A DNA stretch of 64,000 bases. Origin: Gyromitra esculenta (Eukaryota; Ascomycota; Pezizomycetes; Pezizales; Discinaceae). The stretch spans positions 992,001 through 1,056,000 of the forward strand of contig JBCAML010000006.1 in NCBI GenBank assembly GCA_038503075.1. Reading direction: 5' to 3'. Both the position numbers and the translations under genes were made by a program. This document shows, piece by piece, positions 12,332 through 23,727 of this stretch. How positions within the stretch are numbered: the first letter of the stretch is position 1; the number at the start of each line of letters is the position of its first letter. The notes beneath the pieces are model-generated. The model worked only from the letters and a program-made list of their open reading frames with translations, was not told the origin of the DNA and made no database searches.

Positions 12332-12502
12332 AAACGACGTCAGGCGCACGATTCTTATCATCACCACCAGCATACTCACTCCAAGTCTCGATCTCGAAGC
12401 GGTAGTGGTGGCTCACTTAAGGCTTCTCCTTCTTCCCCACCGGACAGCAACAGGCGTCATTCCTCGCCCAGTATTCCTGGGTCTGTATCTGGAAAACGGT
12501 GA
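12332..12502 (+). CDS. Possible alternative terminal exon of the B56 gene
   Basis: An in-frame segment begins after a pyrimidine-rich tract and AG at 12331 and encodes 56 residues rich in His, Ser and Arg, ending SGKR and a stop. If exon 8 is spliced at the GTAGGT at 12034, five nonsense-proximal residues are replaced by this tail. The intron would be 298 bp, long for this locus. The composition looks protein-like, but there is no domain evidence; it may simply be 3' UTR. Confidence 0.35.
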   Translation, partial: KRRQAHDSYHHHQHTHSKSRSRSGSGGSLKASPSSPPDSNRRHSSPSIPGSVSGKR

Positions 12503-13157
12503 TGAATACGTGCACAAGGACTCTTATCTCCTTTCTCTTTCTTATATTCTCTTTATTTCATTTTTTCCTCGATATGTTTCCATAGGTCGGTTGGGTTTGT
12601 TCGTTTGTTCGTTGTGTGACGATAGTAGGGGAGTAAGAAGGCGATTAAGTATTGGGGAGATAGGGTGAAAAAGTGCATAGGGAGAAGGAAACGGCAGCAC
12701 ACATTAAGACTATAAATGAAACAAAACAAAACATGTTGACTTATTCTCTGTATTTGTGTTCATGTCTTGGATGTGGGTTTCGTAGACATCGCAGGTTGCT
12801 TTCTTGTTGGAAAATAGGGGAACGTGATGCTCATTTGGGAAATAGACATGGGGATAGGTCAATTTGCATTTATATTTTGTCAATTCGCATGATCAGGGGA
12901 TTTCGGGACAGTCTTTCTTGTTTCCTGAGATATTGTCGCAATGGCGGCGTAGCTGCATCATATGTAGCAACATACACGAGATTTAAACACATAAACCCCT
13001 GTACCCACATACGTCGTGGAGCTTCGGAAGCAGAAATCTGTATTTCAAGATAAAAGGTACTAGGCGGTAGCCAGTTTGGTATAGTTATCTACATCCCTCT
13101 CCTACTTGATTGGGGGTTCGATTAATGAGCCCTCTGGAAAGCTCAGATTCGATGCTA
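12503..13157. other. Intergenic region up to the pogo insertion site
   Basis: No supported gene. AT-rich and low in structure; contains the B56 3' flank. The TA at 13156-13157 is the left target duplication of the pogo element; its partner is the TA at 52201-52202. Confidence 0.5.
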
Positions 13158-13201
13158 ACGAAAATTACCCGGAAATGGGACACGGTGGGGAGGTTGGCCA
13201 C
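13158..13201 (+). repeat. Left terminal inverted repeat of pogo element
   Basis: 44 nt, identical to the reverse complement of 52157-52200. Begins ACGAAAATTACCC next to the TA at 13156-13157. Confidence 0.95.
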
Positions 13202-13865
13202 CTGCAAGGCAACAGGTCCCTGCATCTCCATACTACCCCACACTTGACACAGCAAGCAAAATGCCCCAAGTTAAAGTGAGAGAGAATTCTGAGAAGGAGC
13301 TGCAAATACAGCAAGCATTAAGCGCTTTACACAGTGATCCAGAACTTTCAATTCGGGCGGCAGGCAAAAAATATGGTGTTCCCCGCTCTACTTTGGCAAA
13401 TAGATACCATGGCAGGACCAAACCCAACTGGGAGGCTCATGAAGACCAGCAGCTAATGACCAAAGAAGAAGAGGCCTCAATGGAAAAATGGATTGGCCAA
13501 TTGGATGATTTGGGGATTCCAGCAAGAGTGTCCAATCTTTACAAAATGGCAGCTTCTATCCTACAGCAACGCAGCCCCCTAGAAACCTCATCTAATATCC
13601 ATATCGGGGATCACTGGGTTACACGATTTCTAGACAGGCATCCTGAGATCGCATACCGATACTTTGCTCGTATCGACAATGAGCGGGCCGCTGCAGGGAA
13701 CCCAAATACAATAAATCAATTTTTTAATCGATTATCTGAAGTCAAGAGCCGATATCACATCAAACCAGACAATACATACAATGCAGATGAGAAAGGATAT
13801 GCGATTGGGCAAGCAAAGCAGGTTAAGGTACTTGCTCGAAGGGTTAGACGAACTTCACGCATCAG

Positions 13866-14316
13866 TCTCAAGGAGTGAGTTTCCGTCAAGCTCTTTGGTA
13901 TCCCCAAAGACGAGCAGTGCTACTTGAACGGAAACTAACAGCGAGAGTTTTGAACGATGGTTCCACAGGCTCTACAATAAGGGGAACTTTAGGGTTCCGG
14001 CAGCGAGACTACGTTGATGTAGTGGCGTGATAGTTACGAGAAGTATCACGAGATCGACGAAGGAGTCTGAGAGAATCCTGGCTTGTATTGTAGTATACAA
14101 GTAGAGTGACAATAGAAGACGTTGCTTAAAGAGAAGAGAAGAAAAAGTACAACAAGAGGGGAAAGCCCTTCGCTTATATACTCATAATCCGACTCCTCGA
14201 TGACAAATGCATGACTCATAGTGGCAAAAACCCAGAAAAACATAATAGAAAATAACAAAGCGCAACAACCTTGTACCCATATACCTAACCGACCAACAAG
14301 ACAATCATCCATGAAA
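13866..14316 (-). mobile_element. Solo LTR S4, in pogo transposase
   Basis: 451-bp minus-oriented chromovirus LTR, flanked by ATCAG at 13861-13865 and 14317-14321. Its removal restores the transposase frame exactly. A TATA-like box (minus strand, about 14174-14184) and the AAGCAACGT motif (minus) are present. Confidence 0.92.
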
Positions 14317-15911
14317 ATCAGGCAGCCAGGGAATAGAGAGTGGGTGTCTGTTTTAGAGTGTGTTTCTGCATTGGGCAAAGTTATTCCAGCCTATTTGATT
14401 TACAAAGGAAGAGCACACCTTATGGGAAATCATGACTATGAAGAACGTGATGAAGCGTCATTTGGGCTATCAGATACTGGCTGGAGTGATGATAAACACG
14501 GCCTCTTTTGGCTTTCCACACATTTTGACCCCTGGACAGCTACAGCTAACGACGAACACTGTTTACTTATCATTGATGGACATTCATCACACCTCTCATT
14601 AGAATTTATCGAATAATGTATCGATCATGATATTCACCTATTATGTCTTCCTTCTCACTCTACGCACCTCTTACAACCGCTTGATGTTGGTCTCTTCTCC
14701 TCCTTGCAACAGTACTACTTAAATTTCCTGGATTTTTGGACCAGAACCCATCCCTACCAACAGCTTAATAAAGGAGACTTCTTTCCTTTATTAATGAAAG
14801 CTCGAAGGTGTGCTTTTACCGAGAAAAACATCAGATCTGCGTTCGCTACTACCGGAATTTTCCCCTTTCGAAGGCATCAGGTGCTCGATATTCTTTAACA
14901 TTTATCCACCTCATCACAACACAACTTTCATGGATGGATGTTTCGTTGGTTGGTTAGGTGTATGGGTATATGGTTGTTGCGTCTTATGGATGTTCCTTTT
15001 GTTTCTTTGGGTTTTCGTTACTATGAGTCATGTCTTTGTCATCGAAAGGGTTGGAACGTGGTATATAAGCGAAGGGATTTCTCCTCTTGTTGTACTTTTC
15101 CTTCTTCTTTCCTTAAGCAACTGTAAGACCGGTACTTCTTACCGCACAGGAAATCTCCAAGAAGCTTTAGATAACAATCTAGACGCTATAACCTGCCCGG
15201 TTGCTATCCGCAACACAATACACAGGCGCAAGTCCTAACTGCTTCTTATGAACCGCTAAAAGATAACCTTAGGGTTCAAAGTAGGGATTGAGCAAAGTTC
15301 CATGAAGAACTTTCAATAGTAAGGTTTTATTAACTAACGCTGAAGGGCCAAGGCCTTGCTAAGCGAGATAAAAGTAATTCACAAGTAAAAGAGTAAATTG
15401 CACGGAAGTAATATTGCTAGAAACAATATAATATTGATAAGGCTCGTTCTTCGTCGCTAATGATCCGACTCAGAGTTTACATCCACTGCAAGAGTATTTA
15501 TAATGCCTCCTTTCTACTATGTTAGGGTATAGTGTGGTGTAGAGGTGCTAACTACTATGTTTCATGGATGGACGTTTCGTTGGTCAGTTAGGTACATGGC
15601 TACATGGTCGTTGCGTTTTGTTGTTCTTTGTGTTTCTTTTACTTTCTGTTACGATGAGTCATGCTTTTGTCATCGAAGGAGCTGGAATTTCAGTATATAA
15701 GCGAAGGGATTCCCCCTCTTGTTGTACCTTTTCTTCTTCTCTTCTTTAGCAACATCTTCTATTGTACACTTATCTCACGGTTGAGTTCCTCGTTAAGCCC
15801 TACAGTATCCCTGAAGGTGAGCAGTGCTACTTAATGAGGTATCAACGCGTTCGAAGAGTGCAGCGTTTCTACAGGTTCTACGATGGATCTATCTCAAGGC
15901 GAGATAAGTGC

Positions 15912-16322
15912 TTTCATGGATGGTTGTTTCGTTGATGGGTCGGGTACATGGGTATATGGTCGTTGCGTTTTGATGTTTGTTCTTTGTGTTTCTATGGGTT
16001 TCCTATTACAATGAGTCATGTCTTTGTCATCGAAAGAGTTGGAATGTGGTATATAAGCGAAGGGTTTTCCCCTCTTGTTGTACTTTTTCTTCTTCTTTCC
16101 CTAAGCAACGTCTTCTATTGTTCACTCTTGTATCCTACAAATACAAACCTCGGTTACATCTCGTAATCCTCCGCTGTCACCGCCTTTAGGTCACCACAAC
16201 TTAAATCAATCATAGAGCCTGTAGAACCTTCGTACACTTTCTCGTTGTTGGTTTCCCATTCAAGTAGCACTGCTCATCTCGAGGGATACTCGAGAGCTTG
16301 ATAGGAAACCTGTTCCTTGAGA
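15912..16322 (+). mobile_element. Solo LTR S0, in the 3' LTR of A
   Basis: 411 bp, plus orientation, flanked by AGTGC at 15907-15911 and 16323-16327. Complete: TTTCATGGATGG start, TATATAAGCG near 16051, AAGCAACGT near 16103, TTCCTTGAGA end. Confidence 0.95.
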
Positions 16323-16659
16323 AGTGCAGCGAAGTGAACAGCGACAGCAAGGGTTCTAAGATAGAACCGAGATAGTATTTTCGATAGTACAGGAGAAGGT
16401 AAACGAGAACGTTGCTTAAGGAAAGAAGAAAGAGAGAGACAAGAGCGACCAAAATCCTTCCTTAAATACCCCGCTTTCCTGTAACACCAACAACAACCGA
16501 AACACAAAGACATTATTGCAATAACCAAAACATAACCGAACAACAAAGAAATTATACAATCATCCGAACAACGATATAACCAACAACCAAACCACGATTC
16601 ATTCTCTGAGTCAATCCATGAAAGTAGCTCCCCCCTTCAAGCGTGAGCTCCTGCGAACA

Positions 16660-19268
16660 TTAGGAGTAACCAAGGTCGGGATGGTTAGAAACGGGTAGGG
16701 GACGGAGAACTCCTTGAGTATGTTGGGTAACTGGTTTTGCCTTCTGGCAGATATGACAGTTACGGACATATTTACCGATCGACTCCCTCATCTTGGGCCA
16801 ATAGAACCTTCTAGCAAGGAGTTCGAAGGTTTTATCGCGTCCTGGGTGGCCTGCAGCAGGGGTATCATGGTGCCTTTTGATCAATTCAAGGCGGAGGGGA
16901 GCAGAGTCTGGAACATAAATGCAGTCTCGATAATAGAGTTTTCCATTTTCTTCCTTGCACTCGCTTAAGGTAATCTCCTTGGATTGTTGGTCCTTATTCC
17001 TTAACGCTAGGAGGATCTTTTCAGGAAACTTGTCAGCAATGTATCCTTCTTCGAATAGTTTTTTCAGGGGGGCGTCCAATTCAGCGGCTTCATTTGATAA
17101 AGAAGCCGACAACAAACTTAGCTTAGGGTCAAGATTCTCCTTTTTTAGCACTACCTGGCTCTGATGTGCTAATCGTTCATCCCCTTCCTTGGGGAGATCT
17201 CCTGATCTCCTGGTCAACACATCCGGTTTTCCCCCTTGGCTTCCTGGTCTGTATGTGATAACAAAATCAAAGCGCGATAGGTATTCAGCCCATCTAGCTT
17301 GACGGTGGTTGAGTTGCTTGGTACTCATAAAGTACTCAAGGTTTTTGTGATCACTGATGACGTCAATTGGGTGTTTTGAACCTTCCAATTCCGGACGCCA
17401 TTCCTCAAAGACTCGGATGATGGCAAGTAGCTCCTTGTCGTAGATTTCATAATTGCACTCTGCTGGTGAATGCTTTTTTGAGAAGAAGGCTACCGGGTGC
17501 AGGATTCCTGCATCGTCATATTGGGACAGGACTCCTCCTGATACGAAGTCCGAGGCATCGGTTTCCACAATGATTTTTTTATCAGGATCAAAGTGGATGA
17601 GGATAGAGGCGGTGGTAAAGGCGTGTTTCAGGTTCTCAAAAGCAATGTCAGCTTCGACAGTCCATTCGAAGTTTATTCCTTTTTTTGTGAGGGCAGTGAG
17701 AGGCGAAGCGAGTTTGGAAAAGCCCAGAATAAATCGCCGGTAAAAATTAGCAAATCCCAGAAATGCCTGGACATCTTTAACGCTCTTAGGCGTCCCCCAT
17801 TCTCTGACGGCTCTTAGCTTTTCCTCGTCCATCTTGATGCCGTCTGGGGTGAGGATTAGGCCTAGGTATTTAGTGGTTTGCACCTCGAACTCACACTTTT
17901 CGGGTTTGAGGAGGATATCATTGTCTTTGAGCGTTTGTAAGACCTTTCGGACATGAATCTGGTGCTCTGCGAAGGTGTCACTGTAGATGACGATGTCATC
18001 CAGGTAGTCTGTGCAAAAGATATCTAGGTATTCGGTGAGGCAATTGTTTACAAAGCGTTGGAAGGTACCGGGGGCATTGGTTAGCCTGAATGGCATGACC
18101 TGGTATTCATAGAGTCCATAACGGGTTCGGAAGGCAGTCTTCCACTCTTCCCCTTCGGCGATTCTGATCTGATGGTAACCCTCGCGGAGGTCGAGTTTTG
18201 TGTACCATTGAGCTTTGGCTAGCCTATCGAGGGTTTCTTGTATGAGAGGAGAGGTATAGCGATCTTTGACAGTGATGGCGTTTAGGCCCCTATAGTCAAC
18301 AAATAGTCGGAGGGAGCCGTCCGCTTTCTTTACAAAGAGTACAGGGGAGCCGGTGGGGGAAGAACTGGCGCGAATAAAGCCCTTCTCTAGGTTGTCTTCG
18401 ATATATTTTTTGAGGACAATAAGTTCCTCCCTTGACATCCCGTAGAGTGGTCCGAACGGTGCATCTTTCCCTTCCATTAATTGTATTTTATGATCGTAGG
18501 GGCGGCGTGGGGGTAATCCTTGTGCTTTTGCTTTATCGAACATGTCCAGGAACTCATGGTATTCAGTTGGGATCCTCGATTTCCATTCTTCCTTGGTTGT
18601 TTCTTTGTCTATGAGTTTGATTATTTCATAGAGTGACATGGCATAAGCTTGGTGACTGCGCTTTCTCGTAAGGGTTCTGAAGCTGGCAGCGCCAATAAAC
18701 GACATGTTTAGTCTGGGAGGAGCGGGGATTGATGGGGAGATAACGATAGGGGACTGAGGGGCACAGTGAGTGGTGCAGAGTTTAGAATTAAACTCAATGC
18801 GTTTGTTGGCGAAATGGAGTTGCACATCATGGTGTTTCATCCATGGTATGCCCAAGACTAGCGGGTAGTGGCCTAATTGGGTCACAAAACAGGGGGCTTG
18901 CTCTCAGTGATTTTGTATAGATAAATTGAGTTTAGCGATGTGGGTAATATCTCCTGAGGCGACAGGGCGACCATCGATGACTTCAAGTTGGCGGGGATTT
19001 TTTAAGGGGGTGAGAGGTAGGGAATGATGACTCGCGAACTTCTGATCAATAAATGCAAATCCGGAGGCTCCAGTGTCTAGTAAAGCGTGTGTTTTTATGA
19101 TTTTATTGCTATGGGAAATATTGCACGATATTACAAAGTGTTCCCCATCCAATTGATCCTCCACGCTTACACCAGAAACCGGGGACCCAGGGATCGGGGG
19201 TGCAGATAAAGGTAGGAAATTTGGAACCAAGGTAGGGTCACTGATCGACCTTGGTTGTATTAGTTTAA
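16660..19268 (-). pseudogene. Pol of element A: nonsense codon and integrase deletion
   Basis: Reads, from 19268 downwards: protease with [13 protein letters not shown]; reverse transcriptase with the YLDD active site (TDYLDDIVIYSD); RNase H (VETDASDFVSGG, YDKELLAI, ISDHKNLEYF); and the integrase zinc-binding HHCC segment (HDTPAAGHPG, CHIC). A TGA at 18904-18906 replaces a sense codon between protease and the rest. After the HHCC region the frame runs into LRPLPVSN, then a short unrelated end; the DDE integrase core and chromodomain present in B are deleted, leaving only the last bases before the purine tract. B at 20235 shows what is missing. Confidence 0.85.
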
Positions 19269-19269
19269 A
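19263..19269 (-). promoter_or_regulatory. -1 ribosomal frameshift site of element A
   Basis: Minus strand T TTA AAC in the gag frame, followed immediately by TAA; pol is open in the -1 frame. After a 6-nt spacer a 9-bp perfect stem follows: arms AACCAAGGT (19248-19256, minus) and ACCTTGGTT (19225-19233, minus). Confidence 0.8.
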
Positions 19270-22200
19270 GACTCGTTGGCTGAGTCTGCTGATTCTAACG
19301 CGAAAAATTGAGGAGGGAGTGGAGGTGGTGGCAGGGAAGAGGCAGGGGGTGTTCGAGTGGCTGGTGGTGCAGTGAGTGCTCCTCTCATTGTGGGTTTCTT
19401 GGGAGCAGAGGGGCAGTTGGCGTATGAGTGGTCGGGGGGAGCGCAGAACATGCATTTTCCAGTGGCGCAGCGCCACTGTTTCTCTTCCTTTCATGGATGG
19501 ATGTTTCGTTGATGGGTCGGGTACATGGGTACATGGTCGTTGCGTTTTGATGTTTGTTCCTTGTGTTTCCATGGGCTTCCTATTACAATGAGTCATGTCT
19601 TTGTTATCGAAAGAGTTGGAATGTGGTATATAAGCGAAGGGTCTTCCCCTCTTGTTGTACTTTTCCTTCTTTTTTCCCTAAGCAACGTCTTCTATTGTTC
19701 ACTCTTGTATCCTACAAATACAAACCTCGGTTACATCTCGTAACCCTCCGCTGCCGCCGTCTTTAGGTCACCACAACTTAAATCAATCGTAGAGCCTGTA
19801 GAACCTTCGTACACTTTCTCATCGTTGGTTTCCCATTCAAGTAGCATCTCACGGTTCGGTCTCTCGCTAAGCCCTTCAGTATCCCTGAAGGTGAGCAGTG
19901 CTACTTAAGCGAGATACCAACTCGTTCGAAGAGTGCAGTGTTTCTACAAGTTCTACAGGAGGTATACTTCAAGGCGAAGTATAGACGGGGGTTCACAGCG
20001 ACAGCGAAGGTTCTGAGGTAGAACCGAGATAGTATTCCAATAGTTTCACAAGAGAAGGTAAACGAGAACGTTGCTTAAGGAAAAGAGAAGAAAACCATAA
20101 CAACCGTCTAAGATCCATCCCTTATATACCCCGCAATCCCTCTCGTGACTCATAACCGAAACACAGCCGAACAACAAAGACATTATAAAGAAACCATCAT
20201 CCGTTGCAACCATTACTTCCCGAACCCTAACCCATCATTTCACTTCATCCGTGAAAGTAGCTCCCCCTCTTAAGCGTGAGCTCCTGCGAATACTAGGAGC
20301 GGTGACCGTCGTTTGGTTCAAGAATATCTCGAGAGCAGAGGTTTCTTGTAGATCTTCCGCAGGTTCCCAGGTGGGATGGGCGTATCCGGTCCACTCGACA
20401 AGGTATTGTAGCCGTCCGCGATAGGTTCTTTGTTCGAGAATCTTTTCAATAAAGTACTCTTCTTGTTCATTAACTATCACGGGTGAAGGCGGGAGTATAA
20501 CTTGTCCGGGTAGAGAGTCGTTGGCAGCGGGTTTCAACAAGGAAACGTGAAAAACAGGGTGATACTTGACCGACACGGGAAGATCAATCTCATAAGCAAA
20601 GGGGGACACGATTTTCTTGACCGAGTAAGGCCCCATCCATTTCCAGTCCAGCTTTCTGGCATTACGCACGGTCCTAACATTCTTCATGGAAACGAAGACT
20701 TGATCGCCAACTTGATAGTTGGGGGCTGGAGTTCGGTGCTTATTCGTTGCGGCCTCTTGGATATCTTGGGCCGTTCTTATTTGCGTCCGTAGATAGTCGT
20801 ATAACTCTTGCATGGTTTGACTGAACGAAGCAGCATCTAAGCTTTGAGATATATTCCGAACAGGAAGAAAGGTGGTATCGAAACGAGGGTGGTAACCGTA
20901 ATTAGCAAAGAAGGGGGAGACTTTAGTACTGGCTGATTCCTGGTTGTTAGCGGAGAACTCGGCCATTGGCAACCATTTACTCCAATCGTCCTGCTGATAA
21001 GAGACGTAAGAGCGCAAGTATTGCTCCATGACCGCGTTCAGCCGTTCCGTTTGTCCATCGGTTTCCGGGTGGAAGGCTGTAGACATCCGAGCCTGAATTC
21101 CAAGTCGTTTACAAAGATCCTTCCAAAAATGAGCCGTGAACTGGGTGCCTCGATCGGAGGTGACATGTGTAGGCAATCCGTGTAGCTTCCAGATATGTTG
21201 CAAATAAAGGTCGGCTACATCTCGGGAATTAACCGTAGTATTGCATGGGATTAGATGTCGCATCTTGGATAATCGGTCGACAATAACCATGATAGCATCA
21301 TAGCCGTTAGATTCTGGAAGGCCTGTAACAAAGTCCATCGAAATCTCTTGCCAGGGACGGTTAGGAATTGGTAAGGGGCGAAGGACGCCTTGAGTTCGTT
21401 GGGTATTTGGTTTGGCTCTTTGGCAGGTATGGCAGTTTCGTACGTACCGGCTGACTGATTCTCGCATCTTGGGCCAATAAAAGTTCCGGGCTAGGAGTTC
21501 AAAGGTTTTGTCGCGTCCTGGATGGCCTGCCGCTGGGGTGTCATGGTGTCTTCGGATAAGTTCAAGTCTGAGAGAGTCGAGGTTGGGAACATAGAGACAA
21601 TCACGGTAGCGTAATAGATTATTCTCATTACTGCATTCACTTAAGGTAATTTCCTTGGATTGTTGTTCTTTATTCTTTAATGCCGCGAGTATCTTTTCCG
21701 GGAACTTATCAGTGATGTATCCTTCTTGAAAAAGTTTAAAAAGGGGGGCGTCCAATTCAGCGGCTTCATTTGACAAAGAAGCCGACAACAAACTTATCTT
21801 GGGATCAATATTCTCCTTTTTTAATACCACTTGGCTTTGATGCGCCAATCTTTCATCCCCTTCCTTGGGGAGATCTCCTGATCTCCTTGTCAATGCATCG
21901 GGCTTTCCTCCTTGAGTGCCTGGTCGATACGTAATTACGAAGTCGAAGCGAGAGAGGTATTCAGCCCATCGTGCTTGACGGCGATTTAGCTGTTTAGTAC
22001 TCATAAAATACTCAAGGTTTTTATGATCGCTGATCACGTCGATGGGGTGCTTAGATCCTTCTAATTCAGGGCGCCATTCTTCGAAGACTCGGATGATTGC
22101 CAGCAGTTCCTTATCATAAATCTCGTAATTGCATTCTGCGGGAGAATGTTTTTTTGAGAAGAAAGCTACTGGATGTAAGACGCCATTATCGTCGTATTGA

Positions 22201-23068
22201 GATAGGATTCCTCCCGATACAAAATCGGAGGCGTCCGTTTCTACGATAATCTTTTTATCGGGGTCGAAATGAATGAGGATAGGGGCAGTGGTAAAGGCAT
22301 GTTTGAGGTTCTCAAAAGCAATATCTGCTTCAACCGTCCATTCGAATGTTATTCCCTTTTTTGTGAGTGCTGTAAGGGGTGAGGCGAGCTTGGAGAATCC
22401 TAGGATAAACCGACGGTAAAAGTTGGCGAAACCTAGGAAGGCTTGGACGTCTTTAACGCTTCTTGGTGTTCCCCACTCTCGGACGGCTTTAAGCTTTTCC
22501 TCGTCCATCTTGATGCCATCGGGGGTGAGGATGAGACCCAAATACTTCGTGGTTTGTACCTCAAATTCGCATTTTTCCGGCTTAAGTAGGATATCGTTGT
22601 TCTTGAGTGTCTGCAGTACCTTCCGTACATGAATCTGGTGTTCCGCAAATGTATCACTGTAAATTAGGATATCATCTAGGTAAGCAGTACAGAATATATC
22701 CAAATATTCAGTAAGACAGTCATTTACGAATCGCTGGAAGGTTCCGGGGGCATTGGTTAGGCCAAATGGCATGACTTGGTATTCATATAAGCCGTAACGG
22801 GTACGGAAGGCTGTTTTCCACTCATCTCCTTCTGCAATGCGTACTTGATGATAGCCGTCTCGAAGATCTAGTTTAGTATACCACTGTGCTTTGGCTAAGC
22901 GATCTAGCGTTTCTCTGATAAGCGGGGAGGTTTTCATGGATGGTTGTTGTGACTTTCGGTTAGCGATACGGGTGTTTTGTTGTGTTGTTTGATTGATCGT
23001 TCTATGTGTTTCCCTTGGTTTCCTTTACAATGAGTCATACGTTTGTCATCAAAGAGGTGGATTATGAG

Positions 23069-23129
23069 TATATAAGCGAAGGGATTTCCCCTCTCGTTGT
23101 ACTTTTCCTTTTCTTTCTTTAAGCAACGT
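23069..23129 (+). promoter_or_regulatory. TATA box and proposed self-primer motif in 5' LTR of D
   Basis: TATATAAG at 23069 lies about 52 nt upstream of AAGCAACGT at 23121-23129, across a pyrimidine-rich stretch. That spacing is compatible with transcription starting at or close to the 9-mer. The same pair occurs in every LTR subfamily here although sequences around the 9-mer differ. Confidence 0.6.
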
Positions 23130-23727
23130 CTTCTATTGCACACTCTTGTATTTTACAATACAAACCTAGGTTATACCTCACAACCTTACGCTGTCGCCGT
23201 CCTCAAGCCCTCTATACTTGAACACTTCGTAGAGCCTGTGGAACCTCGTAAAACACTCTCGTCGCTTAGTTTTCCCTTCAAGTAGCACTGCTTATCTCGG
23301 GGGATATCTCAAGGAGCAGGATTCTCGTCAAGCTCTCAGGTATCCCCCGAGATAAGCAGTGCTACTTGAACGAGAAACCAACGACAGAAGAATGTACGAA
23401 GGTTCTACAGGCTCTACCAATGGTTCAAGTTATGATGACTTGAAGACGGCGACGGCGGAAGATTACGAAGTGTAACCTTAGGTTGTATTTGTAAGATACA
23501 GTGAGCGTACAATAGAAGACGTTGCTTAAAGAAAGAAGAAGAAAAAGCGCAACAAGAGGGGAATTCCCTTCGCTTATATACCACAATTCAACTCCTTCGA
23601 TGACAAAGTCCTGACTCATAATAACAGAAACCCAAAGAAACAAAAAGAACACCAATGTAACGCGACAACCACTAACCCCTATTTCCAACTAACCAACGAA
23701 ACAACCATCCATGAAAGTAGCCCTCCC

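Noticed and set aside
13066..13157. Similarity between CTAGGCGGTAG left of pogo and its reverse complement right of it (about 52220-52240)
   Set aside because: Too short and too diverged to call a second, outer inverted repeat.
23425..23688. An 87-codon frame in the LTR, repeated identically at 28307-28570, with relatives in every LTR (motif ISEGNSPLVALFLLLSLSNVFYC)
   Set aside because: It overlies the TATA box, pyrimidine tract and primer motif of the LTR. Conservation is explained by promoter function and recent duplication; start codons and frames differ between copies.
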